From assembly GCA_029667085.1 (NCBI GenBank), contig JARUHJ010000001.1, positions 558,001-622,000 of the forward strand: a stretch of DNA of 64,000 nucleotides, written 5' to 3'. The notes beneath the pieces are model-generated. The model had not been told where the DNA came from and did no database searches. It saw only the letters and a list, made by a program, of their open reading frames with translations. This DNA is from Deltaproteobacteria bacterium IMCC39524 (GTDB lineage: Bacteria; Desulfobacterota; Desulfuromonadia; Desulfuromonadales; BM103). Positions 9,124-17,825 of the stretch are shown in pieces. Position 1 is the stretch's first letter. The number at the start of each line of letters is the position of its first letter. A program made the position numbers and the translations under genes.

Positions 9124-9598
9124 GAAAATAGCCGTATATCCAGGCTCTTTTGACCCAATTACTTACGGCCACCTCGATATCATAGAACGAGGACTGGACG
9201 TTTTCGATAAGATAATTATTGCCGTAGCCCGCAATTCAGGCAAAAAGGGACTCTTCTCCACCGAAGAACGCATCAGACACATCAGGGAGGCGCTTGGTGA
9301 TAATCCACGCGTCAAAGTCGATACCTTTGAAGGACTGTTGGTTGATTATGTGGTTTCCAAAGGGGCTAAAGTGATTCTGCGAGGTTTGCGAGCCGTGTCT
9401 GACTTCGAATACGAATTCCAGATAGCCCAGATGAATCACAACCTGAAAAGTGAAGTGGAAACAGTTTTTATGATGACATCTGTACCATACGGATACCTTA
9501 GTTCATCGATTGTCAAAGAAGTCGCCAGTCTGAAAGGTCCTGTTGAGAGCCTGGTCCCGCCCGTTGTCAGGAAAGCTTTGGCAGAGAAGTTTAGTTGA
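9116..9598 (+). CDS. coaD: Phosphopantetheine adenylyltransferase
   Basis: Penultimate step of coenzyme A synthesis: transfers AMP from ATP to 4'-phosphopantetheine. Seen: [16 protein letters not shown], containing the (T/H)xGH nucleotidyl-transfer motif, [20 protein letters not shown], and the ISSTxxK-like [11 protein letters not shown] near the end. The start is the ATG at 9116, 5 nt after GAGGGA; a GTG 3 nt earlier is unlikely. Translationally coupled to rsmD. Confidence 0.96.
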   Translation: MNEKIAVYPGSFDPITYGHLDIIERGLDVFDKIIIAVARNSGKKGLFSTEERIRHIREALGDNPRVKVDTFEGLLVDYVVSKGAKVILRGLRAVSDFEYEFQIAQMNHNLKSEVETVFMMTSVPYGYLSSSIVKEVASLKGPVESLVPPVVRKALAEKFS

Positions 9599-9652
9599 AG
9601 GCTGAGGCTGGGGGCTAGGGGTTGGAAGAAACTGAAAAGTTGAGGAGGTTGC

Positions 9653-9850
9653 ATGATTACACGTGAAATGATTATTTCCGACATTATCTCAAGTTATCCT
9701 CAGACAATTGAGGTCTTTCGTTCTTTTGGTTTGGATTGCATGGAATGCCAGATCGCTGATTACGAGGAGGTTGAGCATGGTGCGGGGGTCCACAATGTGG
9801 ACATTGTTAAGCTTCTCAAGGCACTGAACGATGTGATTAAACGTAAGTAA
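9653..9850 (+). CDS. DUF1858-type redox-disulfide domain protein
   Basis: A 65-aa single-domain protein of the DUF1858 / hybrid-cluster-associated disulfide family, whose function is not established. Seen: the family signature, a helical N-terminus (SDIISSYPQTIEVFRSFGLD) followed by CMEC (CxxC) and an HGAGVHNVD segment ending in a helix. The two cysteines are suited to thiol-disulfide chemistry. GAGGAGG lies 7 nt upstream of the ATG. It lies 54 bp after coaD and may be cotranscribed; no hybrid-cluster protein gene is in the window. Confidence 0.85.
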   Translation: MITREMIISDIISSYPQTIEVFRSFGLDCMECQIADYEEVEHGAGVHNVDIVKLLKALNDVIKRK

Positions 9851-9889
9851 ATTCAGGGTCAAAATGGCACTCATCTTGTGTCCCCTAAA

Positions 9890-10621
9890 TCAACAACCGG
9901 CAGGCTCAACAAATTCTTCCAATTCAACGACCAACCGTTCCAAGGCATCCACAACGACTTCTTCAATCTTCCGGCCCTTCTCCGCGCTCGCCTTACTCGG
10001 GTCTCCCCAAACAGCGCTTGGCCAATAAGCCCGCTTGTTGCGCACCAAAATATGCTTTGGAAAGGCAGGATAGGCCTCAACGGCTCCTTCTTTAACCAGG
10101 TGAGGTCTTGTGGCGAGGATTCTTGAAGCCTCAATCTCACCAGCATGTGAATCTCCGACCGTTTCGATCAACCCCTTCCCCTCCTCTGCAGCCAGATCAT
10201 ACTCGGTGACCACGGCAATTTTCGCTTCGGGAAGTCGTGACAGCAAACATTCCCCGGCATCAATAAGGACGGCATTGTGGGTCCCGCCGGCATGCCCTGA
10301 AAGAACAACAAAATTACGCAAGTTCTGTCGATAGAGAGCTTCTACGACATCCATCAGTAAACTCTTCAGGGTTTCAGTGCGGATGCTCAAGGTTCCCGGG
10401 TGCTGGGATGTAGAGCGACAGACTCCATAAGGGATTGGCGGAGCAACAAAAAGAGAGCGCCGCTCAGCCAGGCGTCGACAGACATCAAGCGCCTGGAAAC
10501 TATCTGTACCCAGCGGAAGATGCGCTCCATGCCCTTCTGTAGCACCAACCGGGACCAAGACCGTCTCGGTTTTTGTCAGGCCCTCCAGAAAGGCCTGAGA
10601 GGTTAGCTCTTCAATAATCAT
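9890..10621 (-). CDS. Creatininase-family amidohydrolase
   Basis: Metal-dependent amidohydrolase of the creatinine amidohydrolase fold. Seen: the metal-binding GATEGHGAHLPLGTDS (Glu, His, Asp ligands) near residues 27-42, SGHAGGTHNAV near 109 and GDSHAGEIEAS near 157. At 243 aa it is full length. Members include creatininase, the MftE peptidase of mycofactocin maturation and a flavin/F420-type pathway enzyme; no mycofactocin genes are nearby, so the substrate stays open. It follows the OmpA-repeat gene on the same strand after a terminator. Confidence 0.85.
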   Translation of the reverse strand: MIIEELTSQAFLEGLTKTETVLVPVGATEGHGAHLPLGTDSFQALDVCRRLAERRSLFVAPPIPYGVCRSTSQHPGTLSIRTETLKSLLMDVVEALYRQNLRNFVVLSGHAGGTHNAVLIDAGECLLSRLPEAKIAVVTEYDLAAEEGKGLIETVGDSHAGEIEASRILATRPHLVKEGAVEAYPAFPKHILVRNKRAYWPSAVWGDPSKASAEKGRKIEEVVVDALERLVVELEEFVEPAGC

Positions 10622-10637
10622 CCTGACCTCAAAAGAA

Positions 10638-10659
10638 AAGAGCGGCTTTCGCCGCTCTT
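10638..10659 (-). terminator. Terminator of the AMIN-OmpA repeat gene
   Basis: A perfect 9-bp stem AAGAGCGGC / GCCGCTCTT with a 4-nt loop. On the minus strand it is followed by TTCTTTT, 20 bp after the OmpA-gene stop. Confidence 0.85.
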
Positions 10660-10678
10660 AATGGGTTAGAAATTGCAT

Positions 10679-13189
10679 TTAGTTAGTGGCTACAATGTCT
10701 CTTTCAGCAGGGCTTAGACCCGTTATCTCATTGCGTTGAACGGCATCCGTGTCTTTTGCTAACTCCTGCTGGTTTGTTGTGTTAACTGGTTCGGTGATCA
10801 AAGAAACTTCAACGCGGCGATTAAGCGCTCTACCGGCTTCAGTAGAATTGTCAGCCATTGGCATGCTATCGCCAAGGCCACGCAAGTTGATGACTTCAGG
10901 CGGCACTCCAAGCTGATTTTGCAAGTACTCGACGACATTGCGGGCTCGAGCCTCGGACAAGGCGAGATTGTCGGCAAAGATATGTCGACTTCGTTCGACG
11001 ATCGGCAGATTGTCGGAATGCCCGACTACGTCAACTCTGGCCAATTTCTGTGATTTAAGTTGCTCGGCGAGTTGTTCAAGCATCGCCAGATCAGACGCCT
11101 GTAGTGTCGCGTCGAATGAGGGGAAGCGCGGGGACAGACGAATCTCTTGTTTGCCCTCTTCTTCCGCAGCATGTTGAATTTGAGCCGCAACCTTTTCAGC
11201 TTCGGCTTGCTCAGCAGCCAGCTTAGCGGCAGCAACCTTATCAGCTTCGGCTTTCTCAGCAGCCAGTTTAGCAGCAGCAACCTTATCAGCTTCGGCTTTC
11301 TCAGCAGCCAGTTTAGCAGCAGCAACCTTGTCAGCTTTTGCTTTCTCAGCAGCCAGTTTAGCAGCAGCAACCTTGTCAGCTTCGGCTTGCTCAGCAGCCA
11401 GTTTAGCAGCAGCAACCTTGTCAGCTTCGGCTTGCTCAGCAGCCATTTTAGCAGCCGCAACCTTGTCAGCTTCGGCTTGCTCAGCAGCCAGTTTAGCAGC
11501 AGCAACCTTGTCAGCTTCGGCTTTCTCAGCCGCCAGTTTAGCAGCAGCAACCTTATCAGCTTCGGCTTGCTCAGCAGCCAGCTTAGCGGCAGCAACCTTG
11601 TCAGCTTCGGCTTTCTCAGCCGCCAGTTTAGCAGCCGCAACCTTGTCAGCTTCGGCTTGCTCAGCAGCCAGCTTAGCGGCAGCAACCTTGTCAGCTTCGG
11701 CTTGCTCTTCAGCCAGGTTAACAGCCGCAACCTTGTCAGCTTCGGCTTGCTCTGGTTCTGAATTATCAATGACAACAGCCTGTGCTTCGGCAATTAAAGT
11801 CGATTCTGGTTCATCCCAAGAGACAACGATGCCCTCTGGACGATTTTCAACTTTATATTCCGGTAATGTTGATTCACTTGCATCAAACACCACCCGAACC
11901 TTATTGGCGTGTGTTCCAAGGCGTATTTGATTGAAGCCATTAATGGCATAAAATGTGCGCTCATCAAAGGAAGGTTCCAGGTTGTAAATATCAACAACCA
12001 ATCGCGGTGGATCTGTAAGGGTAAAATACTGAAACGTCTCAATTAAGCCATCAGATTCGATTACAACCCTACCGGGCGTCGTTTCAACTTGTTGTACGAC
12101 AGAAGCTTTCTGCAAAGTCTCAGCAGCAAGTTTCTCAGCAGCAAGTTTCTCAGCAGCAAGTTTCTCAGCAGCAAGTTTCTCAGCAGCAAGTTTCTCAGCA
12201 GCAAGTTTCTCAGCAGCAAGTTTCTCAGCAGCAAGTTTCTCAGCAGCAAGTTGCTCAGCTGCAAGTTGCTCAGCTGCAAGTTTCTCAGCTGCAAGCTTCT
12301 CAGCTGCAAGCTTCTCAGCTGCAAGCTTCTCAGCTGCAAGCTTCTCAGCTGCAAGCTTCTCAGCTGCAAGTTTCTCAGCAGCAAGTTGCTCAGCAGCAAG
12401 TTGCTCAGCAGCAAGTTGCTCAGCTGCAAGTTGCTCAGCTGCAAGTTGCTCAGCTGCAAGTTGCTCGGCGGCAAGTTGCTCGGCGGCAAGTTGCTCGGCT
12501 GCAAGTTGCTCAGCTGCAAGTTGCTCAGCTGCAAGTTGCTCAGCTGCAAGTTGCTCAGCTGCAAGTTGCTCAGCTGCAAGGTTCTCAGATGCAAGTTTCT
12601 CAAATGCAAGTTTCTCGGCTGCAAGTTTCTCGGCTGCAAGTTTCTCGGCTGCAAGTTTCTCGGCTGCAAGTTTCTCGGCTGCAAGTTTCTCGGCTGCAAG
12701 TTGCTCAGCTGCAAGTTGCTCGGCTGCAAGTTGCTCAGCTGCAAGTTGCTCAGCTGCAAGTTGCTCAGCTGCAAGTTGCTCAGCTGCAAGTTGCTCAGCT
12801 GCAAGTTGCTCAGCTGCAAGTTGCTCAGCTGCAAGTTGCTCAGCTGCATCATCCTTCTTCACGTCAGGTTGTGCGATATATGAAGGAGCCATACGAGGAT
12901 TTATGCAGGTCGGCGTTTCAAGATAGGCAGGATAATCTCGATAAACTTTTTTTGCACGCCTCTTGGCTGTGGATTCTTCTGCCGCAGCCACTTCAGGAGA
13001 ATGGTTCCTCGCGGCAGGTTGATTAACAACGTCAGGAGCTTTTTCGGGCTTTCTACAGGTTGGGGATTCGATATAACCGGGATAATCACGGTAAACTTTT
13101 GCGAGCAGGGTTTCCTCGGCAACAATAAACGGTGCGAGGAATATACAGAGAACCGAAAGGGAAGCGATCCGCCATTTAGAAAATTTCAT
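10679..13189 (-). CDS. Repeat-rich AMIN / OmpA-C envelope protein
   Basis: An 836-aa exported protein likely binding peptidoglycan through two different modules. Seen in order: signal peptide (1-25); two copies of a KVYRDYPxYxExPTC motif (about 30-45 and 81-95); about 48 tandem 5-residue units of AEQLA/AEKLA type (about 116-356); an AMIN-like beta domain (about 365-465); twelve 15-residue units of AEADKVAAAKLAAEQ type (about 480-665); and an OmpA-C domain (about 680-800) with VDVVGHSDN and a LSEARARNVVEYL helix. AMIN domains target other proteins to peptidoglycan or division sites, and OmpA-C binds diaminopimelate. Between them the Ala/Leu/Glu/Lys repeats should form long helices, perhaps a periplasm-spanning ruler. 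Monocistronic, with its own terminator. Confidence 0.88.
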   Translation of the reverse strand: MKFSKWRIASLSVLCIFLAPFIVAEETLLAKVYRDYPGYIESPTCRKPEKAPDVVNQPAARNHSPEVAAAEESTAKRRAKKVYRDYPAYLETPTCINPRMAPSYIAQPDVKKDDAAEQLAAEQLAAEQLAAEQLAAEQLAAEQLAAEQLAAEQLAAEQLAAEQLAAEKLAAEKLAAEKLAAEKLAAEKLAAEKLAFEKLASENLAAEQLAAEQLAAEQLAAEQLAAEQLAAEQLAAEQLAAEQLAAEQLAAEQLAAEQLAAEQLAAEQLAAEKLAAEKLAAEKLAAEKLAAEKLAAEKLAAEKLAAEQLAAEQLAAEKLAAEKLAAEKLAAEKLAAEKLAAEKLAAEKLAAEKLAAETLQKASVVQQVETTPGRVVIESDGLIETFQYFTLTDPPRLVVDIYNLEPSFDERTFYAINGFNQIRLGTHANKVRVVFDASESTLPEYKVENRPEGIVVSWDEPESTLIAEAQAVVIDNSEPEQAEADKVAAVNLAEEQAEADKVAAAKLAAEQAEADKVAAAKLAAEKAEADKVAAAKLAAEQAEADKVAAAKLAAEKAEADKVAAAKLAAEQAEADKVAAAKMAAEQAEADKVAAAKLAAEQAEADKVAAAKLAAEKAKADKVAAAKLAAEKAEADKVAAAKLAAEKAEADKVAAAKLAAEQAEAEKVAAQIQHAAEEEGKQEIRLSPRFPSFDATLQASDLAMLEQLAEQLKSQKLARVDVVGHSDNLPIVERSRHIFADNLALSEARARNVVEYLQNQLGVPPEVINLRGLGDSMPMADNSTEAGRALNRRVEVSLITEPVNTTNQQELAKDTDAVQRNEITGLSPAERDIVATN
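11187..11757. repeat. 45-bp tandem repeat array inside the OmpA-family gene (12 copies)
   Basis: Twelve near-identical 45-bp units plus a partial one, each coding 15 residues (AEADKVAAAKLAAEQ or ...EK). Variation is mostly Q/K swaps and synonymous changes. Unit length is a multiple of three, so copy-number change keeps the frame. Confidence 0.93.
12121..12840. repeat. 15-bp tandem repeat array inside the OmpA-family gene (48 copies)
   Basis: Exactly 720 bp read as 48 contiguous 15-bp units of the form CAGCWGCAAGTTKCT (plus strand), each coding AEQLA or AEKLA on the minus strand. Sub-blocks of identical variants (CAGCAG, CAGCTG, CGGCTG; TTTCT versus TTGCT) suggest recent block duplications. 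No unit is out of phase. Confidence 0.95.
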
Positions 13190-13406
13190 TGAGGGCCTCC
13201 TGAAGCAATAATCAAGGTAAACATTTAATATCCGTCACAACACTGACAGTGAGAAAAGCCAGAGCCTTCGAAAACGCTAACGACTCGCGCTACATTGGCA
13301 ATCAGACTATTCTATGCAAGCTGAAAGTAATAAATCTTTAGTATCGGTAGTTTACTTATTTATTAATAATATACGATTAAAGCAGGAGGTCAAGAGAGAG
13401 GAAGTT

Positions 13407-14162
13407 TTAATCGACACCCAACCAAGGGTGGATTTGAGGGATAATACGAACGTCCCGATGCTCTGCAGATGCAAGGACCTGTAATTTCATCAGGGCTGTA
13501 CCATCCAGGACAGGATTTGAAGCGATTGTGCGTGGCTGCAGGACAAAGGGTGTTGTCGGAGCATGGCGATTAACGAGCCTTGCAGCTTCCAGCAGTTCGT
13601 CCTCTGTCGTGCTTTGGTCGATGACAAACTTCACATGACACAATCGATCGCCAGAGATTGACAAAAAATCTGCATGGTCAGCCCAAGGGGTCGGCACTCC
13701 TGTCACAGCAGACCCTTTGATGTCCATTGAGATCCAATCTAACAGCGGCAGAATCTTCTCAAGCTCCGCAGGCAGAGTCCCATTGGTTTCAAGAAAGACA
13801 GGAAGGATAGAGATAACAACAGGAAGCCAGTGTTTTAGAAGGTCAGCATGAAGAAGTGGCTCGCCGCCGGTGAGCGCAAGGGAGTGGTGCACATTGTTGG
13901 TGACATGCTGCCAATGTGAGATCAACCGGGTGATTTCGGCCATACAGACCGGGTTGTCATGGCTATTGAATTGACCTGAACCCGGCACCGCCTCGATCTG
14001 GCAGGTCGGGCCGCCATGAAAAGGCGTGTCGCAGTACTCGCAGGCCAGGTTGCATTCAGCAAAGCGTACGAAAATCTGGCGACAACCGATCATTACGCCC
14101 TCCCCTTGCATAGAAGAGAAGACTTCGATTAATGGGGCATTAATCGAGGGAGTAACTGGCAC
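13407..14162 (-). CDS. queE: 7-carboxy-7-deazaguanine synthase (radical SAM)
   Basis: Converts 6-carboxytetrahydropterin to 7-carboxy-7-deazaguanine in queuosine/7-deazaguanine synthesis. Seen: IEVFSSMQGEG near the N-terminus, the radical-SAM cluster motif CNLACEYCD (CxxxCxxC), LTGGEPLLH, and ETNGTLP. The start is uncertain: a GTG at 14162 follows GGAG by 7 nt and gives the family-like N-terminus, whereas ATGs at 14186 or 14198 would overlap queD more deeply. It is the last gene of a yacG-queD-queE operon, overlapping queD by 23 bp. Confidence 0.93.
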   Translation of the reverse strand: MPVTPSINAPLIEVFSSMQGEGVMIGCRQIFVRFAECNLACEYCDTPFHGGPTCQIEAVPGSGQFNSHDNPVCMAEITRLISHWQHVTNNVHHSLALTGGEPLLHADLLKHWLPVVISILPVFLETNGTLPAELEKILPLLDWISMDIKGSAVTGVPTPWADHADFLSISGDRLCHVKFVIDQSTTEDELLEAARLVNRHAPTTPFVLQPRTIASNPVLDGTALMKLQVLASAEHRDVRIIPQIHPWLGVD

Positions 14163-14511
14163 AGGCGTTCTCCGATTCCCAGACATTAATCTTCTCAACG
14201 GCGATGTTTTCGTTATTTAAGGTCTCGCTTAGACGCTCAAAAAGATAGCGACTAATATTCTCCGATGAAGGGCTGTCGTTTTGGAAGGGGGTCAGGTCGT
14301 TCAGGTATTTGTGGTCCAACTCGTCGAGCAGGCTATTGGTTTGCTTCTTGAGAATTTTGAAGTCGATGCCGAGGCCGGCCTTATCAAGCTCTTTTGCAGC
14401 AACAACAACTTCGACGCGCCAGTTGTGGCCATGCAGATTCTCGCAATCACCTTGGTAGTTGATGAGATTGTGAGCGGCGGCGAAAGAAGTTTTTATCATC
14501 AAGCGATACAT
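14140..14511 (-). CDS. queD: 6-carboxy-5,6,7,8-tetrahydropterin synthase
   Basis: Makes 6-carboxytetrahydropterin from 7,8-dihydroneopterin triphosphate, the step before QueE. Seen: zinc-binding histidines in FAAAHNL and NLHGHNWRVEV, plus ELDHKYLNDL and PSSENISRYLFERL, all diagnostic of the PTPS/QueD family; 123 aa is normal. It starts 3 bp after yacG stops and overlaps queE, so the three genes are translated together. Confidence 0.95.
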   Translation of the reverse strand: MYRLMIKTSFAAAHNLINYQGDCENLHGHNWRVEVVVAAKELDKAGLGIDFKILKKQTNSLLDELDHKYLNDLTPFQNDSPSSENISRYLFERLSETLNNENIAVEKINVWESENACASYSLD

Positions 14512-14514
14512 TGA

Positions 14515-14727
14515 TTATGACCTTTCAATCGATTGTTTTTCTTTATAAAAGTCGATGACATTGTCCTCGGACAAAGTCTCCTGTGATGGCCCTTTAATAC
14601 GGTAGGATTCATCAGCCCACTGCCCGAGATCAATCAACCGACAGCGCTCGGAACAGAACGGCCGGTCAGGATTGTCTTGCCAGGCCACTGGTTGGCGACA
14701 CTGCGGGCATTTAATTTCTGGACACAT
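14515..14727 (-). CDS. yacG: DNA gyrase inhibitor YacG (zinc protein)
   Basis: A 70-aa zinc-finger protein; in E. coli it binds GyrB and inhibits gyrase. Seen: four cysteines in CPQC ... [20 protein letters not shown], the exact family pattern. I chose the ATG at 14727 ([10 protein letters not shown]), with GGAG 8 nt upstream; extension to 14766 adds 13 unrelated residues. It is the first gene of the queD-queE operon. Confidence 0.9.
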   Translation of the reverse strand: MCPEIKCPQCRQPVAWQDNPDRPFCSERCRLIDLGQWADESYRIKGPSQETLSEDNVIDFYKEKQSIERS

Positions 14728-14806
14728 AGAAAAACTCCGTATAGTCAAATTACCACGGCGCCGCAAAAGCAGGCAACCGCAGGTGGATAATAAAGCAGAT
14801 AAAGAG

Positions 14807-14836
14807 ACAGGATTCCAGTTAAAACTGGAATCCTGT
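14807..14836. terminator. Strong hairpin between yacG and pqiC (likely terminator)
   Basis: A perfect 14-bp inverted repeat ACAGGATTCCAGTT / AACTGGAATCCTGT separated by 2 nt. There is no long T-run on either side, so termination of the pqi operon (minus strand) is an inference from position. Confidence 0.55.
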
Positions 14837-14902
14837 TCTACACTCTCCCCCTGGTAAGGTTTTAATACGTACGCCCAGAAAGATAACAGTAGAGGTTCTC
14901 TC

Positions 14903-15520
14903 CTACCGCCCCTTAAGCAGGTCGTTAATCTCTCCTGCGACCTTATTGCTTAATTCAGCGACCAAGAGACTCTCCGCCTTAACCAGGGCAGCATAGTCAG
15001 ATCCCTGCAGAGGTAGACGATAATCGCTTTTACCACCGGCAAGAAACTCTTTACCGTCGGAATCAGCCACCGCCCAGCGTGCACTTAAAACGGCTTCGCC
15101 ATCAAGAGCACCATCCAACCGCACCACATCAACAACAACCCGATAAGTCGGTTTGAAATAATGCATCCAAGGGAAATGACCGACCTTCTCGACCCCAAGC
15201 AAGTCACCGAGGTTGTCACCCAGCACTGAAGTCAAATCCTTCTCCAGCACTCCGGCCCAACGGTTGAACTCATCAAAGGCATGCTGATTACCATGCTGAC
15301 GGGTTGCGATCTGTGAACGCTTCAGACTCTCCGGGATTGTAACAGGGCCAACTCCCAGCCTTAGCTCTGGATGAGAGGCTATCGCCTGCACTTCGCCCAA
15401 CTGCTCCATGGTCAAAAGGCTATAGTAGGTGACCTCTGGAGACTTGCGCCCGATACAACCGGCCAGCAAGAGCAAGCAACAAACCAAAAGCGTCCATTTA
15501 TTCATAGTCTTACCGATCAT
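14903..15520 (-). CDS. pqiC: PqiC-like outer-membrane lipoprotein
   Basis: Outer-membrane lipoprotein partner of the PqiB tube in inter-membrane lipid transport. Seen: a lipoprotein signal with lipobox LLAGC (Cys near residue 22), [11 protein letters not shown] and [20 protein letters not shown], as in the ABC-type transport auxiliary lipoprotein (YmbA/PqiC) family; 205 aa. Its ATG overlaps the pqiB stop by 4 bp (ATGA). It is the last gene of pqiA-pqiA-pqiB-pqiC. Confidence 0.88.
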   Translation of the reverse strand: MIGKTMNKWTLLVCCLLLLAGCIGRKSPEVTYYSLLTMEQLGEVQAIASHPELRLGVGPVTIPESLKRSQIATRQHGNQHAFDEFNRWAGVLEKDLTSVLGDNLGDLLGVEKVGHFPWMHYFKPTYRVVVDVVRLDGALDGEAVLSARWAVADSDGKEFLAGGKSDYRLPLQGSDYAALVKAESLLVAELSNKVAGEINDLLKGR

Positions 15521-17193
15521 TTCTTGTCTCCCTCTTTGCCAAGGAGCAATGCTTGTGGGTCACGCTCCAGATACTCCAGCAACGATCGAATGGATCGGAT
15601 CGCCATCGATAGTTCATTGGTGACCTGCCGAGCGTTGTAGCTCAACGCAGAGTCCGGCCCCAGGGTTGATTCCACGCCCTCCATTGCTTCCTGCATTTGG
15701 TCAAGCGCAGTGTTGATTTTGGGAATCGTCTCCTGGTTGATGTTCCCCGACATATCCTTGATCTCATCGAGGGTTTTGGTCAACGAGTTGACAGCGACCT
15801 GCAAATCCATGCCAATCTTGTCAAAGGGTACCTTCTCAACCTTTTTAAGGATATTATCAACCCGGTTGACAATCTGCTCAAACGGCGCGGGGATTGTCGG
15901 GAAAACCGTATAGCCTTCTTCAGTCCTTAACTCTTTCGGCGGCGCATCAGGATAACTCGCGAGGTCGACATAAAGCTGACCGGTCAAAAGGTTCCCTGTT
16001 TTTAGTTGGGCACGGAAGCCTCTTGCGACCAACTCCTTTACCACCTTGTTCTCCCCCTGCTTGTCCTTTTTATTCGCTTCAATTTCATCAGCTTTGGCTG
16101 TACCCCGGACAACTTTACCCTCTTCTGTTATCAGAAGGTTCAAACGCTCAGGCTCAAGATACACCAGAACAGGAATCAGGAATTCGAGAGTGGTCTGATC
16201 AAACTGCAGTTCAACCTTGACCACTTCGCCAACCTTGATCCCAAGGATTTCGACCGGGGCTCCTGGCGACAGGCCACGGACGCTCTGCTCAAAATACATC
16301 AGGTAATATTGCCTGATGTTGTAGGTCACTTCGTTACTGGCTACCCGGTCCTCGTAAAGCAAAAAATCCTTGTCCTCTTCGGCCGGTTCCCCCTGTTTCG
16401 CATGTTCAGGCAGGTCGAAGGCGACCCCTCCCAACATGATCGAAACCAGGGATTGCGTATCCATCTTAATGCCGGTAGCGTCCATAGTAAAATCGACGCC
16501 ACTGGCGTTCCAGAAGCGTGTATTGTTCGTTACCTTCTTGTCAAAAGGGTCGCTAATGAAAATTTTAAAGAGAACAGCCTCGGCCGTTTCATCAAAATCG
16601 TAGTCAACCACTTGGCCAACCTTGATGCCACGGTAGTAAATTGGCGAGCCTAGATCAAGTGATCCGAGTTCTTTTGATTTAAGGACAAAATGACGACCAG
16701 GAAGATCTGCGGTCAAAATCGGTGGTTTTTCCAGCCCCTTGTAATGAGTTTGCTTCTTTCCTTCGGTTGACGGGTTGCAACCGATATAAGCTCCAGACAA
16801 GAGAGTCCCCAGCCCAGAGATTTCACCAGCAGCCACCTTGGCGCGGACCACCCAGAATTGGGTTTTGTCGGTCAGATAAGAACTGGCATTATTGGCCATC
16901 TCAACGGTAGCGACAACCCCGCTTGCATCGTCATTCAGTTCGAGGTTGGTCACTTTGCCAACGTCGACATCCTTGAATTTAACCGTGGTCTTTCCCGCCA
17001 CAAGGCCATCGGCAGTTTCAAAGGTGATTGTAATCTCGGGACCTTTTTCAGACATTGCCTTGAAGGTCAGCCAACCGCCAATCAGCAGGGCGATAATCGG
17101 CACCACCCAGATGATCGAAAAACTGCGCTTGGTCTGCACCTGTGCTTCAGGCGCTCGTTCTACATGGTTCACCCCAGAATCCCCTTCACTCAT
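15517..17193 (-). CDS. pqiB: PqiB, three-MCE-domain lipid-transport protein
   Basis: Forms a hexameric periplasm-spanning tube of stacked MCE rings carrying lipids between inner and outer membrane. Seen: one N-terminal membrane anchor (IIWVVPIIALLIGGWLTF, about 27-45), three MCE domains with G-[ILV]-KVG-type signatures (DVGKVTNLEL, YRGIKVGQVVDYD, ILGIKVGEVVKVEL) and a C-terminal helical region (about 440-540) expected to form the tube's coiled coil. At 558 aa it matches E. coli PqiB in size. 4-bp overlaps on both sides show tight coupling. Confidence 0.93.
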   Translation of the reverse strand: MSEGDSGVNHVERAPEAQVQTKRSFSIIWVVPIIALLIGGWLTFKAMSEKGPEITITFETADGLVAGKTTVKFKDVDVGKVTNLELNDDASGVVATVEMANNASSYLTDKTQFWVVRAKVAAGEISGLGTLLSGAYIGCNPSTEGKKQTHYKGLEKPPILTADLPGRHFVLKSKELGSLDLGSPIYYRGIKVGQVVDYDFDETAEAVLFKIFISDPFDKKVTNNTRFWNASGVDFTMDATGIKMDTQSLVSIMLGGVAFDLPEHAKQGEPAEEDKDFLLYEDRVASNEVTYNIRQYYLMYFEQSVRGLSPGAPVEILGIKVGEVVKVELQFDQTTLEFLIPVLVYLEPERLNLLITEEGKVVRGTAKADEIEANKKDKQGENKVVKELVARGFRAQLKTGNLLTGQLYVDLASYPDAPPKELRTEEGYTVFPTIPAPFEQIVNRVDNILKKVEKVPFDKIGMDLQVAVNSLTKTLDEIKDMSGNINQETIPKINTALDQMQEAMEGVESTLGPDSALSYNARQVTNELSMAIRSIRSLLEYLERDPQALLLGKEGDKK

Positions 17194-17825
17194 GATTTGT
17201 CCTCCACAACATCCCAGATCAGCCGCGGGTCAAAACTCTCTGCAGCGATCATGGTGGTTACAACAACAGCGGCAAAATAGATGGCAGCCGGGCCGGCTTC
17301 GATATCTGCCAGAAAGCCGAGTTTAACCAAGGCAACCAGAATGGTTACAACATAGATATCAAGCATCGACCAACGGCCTATTGCTTCCGTAAATCGGTAA
17401 AGTCGGGTGCGATCTTTAGGCCGCTTTATCGACTTGAACTGCACCGAAAGCAACAGGTAGATAAGGATACCAAACTTCAAAAATGGTACAAAAACACTCG
17501 CAGTGAAAATCACCAGGGCGATTTCCCAGGAGCCGTGCTGCATGAAATAGATTACACCGCTCATAATAGTATCAGCCGACACGCTGCCTAAAGCTGAAGT
17601 AATCGTCATCGGCAAGACGTTAGCCGGGACGTAGAAAACCATGGCAGCAATCACAAGGGCCCAGGTCCGCAGGAGGCTGTTCGGCTTGCGTGGGTGCAAT
17701 TCCTCGCCACAGCGTGGGCAATAAGCGGCTTCATGAGAACGTGTTTTTGGTGTACGACTGAGCAGGTGGCAGGCCTGGCAACTGACCAGCCCTAGTTTAC
17801 GGGCCGAGGAGTGAGTTATATTCAT
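17190..17825 (-). CDS. PqiA-domain membrane protein (second half-unit)
   Basis: Inner-membrane component of the Pqi lipid-transport system. Seen: an N-terminal zinc-ribbon-like CQACHLL ... CPRCGEEL followed by about four transmembrane segments; 211 aa. E. coli PqiA has two such halves in one chain of about 417 aa, while here they are separate genes with 4-bp overlap. This one immediately precedes pqiB. Together the two products presumably reconstitute a full PqiA. Confidence 0.88.
   Translation of the reverse strand: MNITHSSARKLGLVSCQACHLLSRTPKTRSHEAAYCPRCGEELHPRKPNSLLRTWALVIAAMVFYVPANVLPMTITSALGSVSADTIMSGVIYFMQHGSWEIALVIFTASVFVPFLKFGILIYLLLSVQFKSIKRPKDRTRLYRFTEAIGRWSMLDIYVVTILVALVKLGFLADIEAGPAAIYFAAVVVTTMIAAESFDPRLIWDVVEDKS

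Noticed and set aside
9890-10621. Mycofactocin MftE
   Set aside because: The fold fits but no other mycofactocin gene (MftA, MftB, MftC) is near, so only the family name is used.
12121-12840. Regular short repeats resembling a CRISPR array
   Set aside because: Units are contiguous with no spacers, sit inside an open coding frame and have a 15-bp period.
11026-12883. Long alternative reading frames on both strands across the OmpA-family repeats
   Set aside because: The 15- and 45-bp units lack stops in several frames, so these frames are by-products; only the 836-aa frame has a signal peptide and known domains.
13407-14198. queE start at the far upstream ATG
   Set aside because: It would overlap queD by 59 bp and add residues not typical of the family; the GTG at 14162 with GGAG is preferred though not certain.
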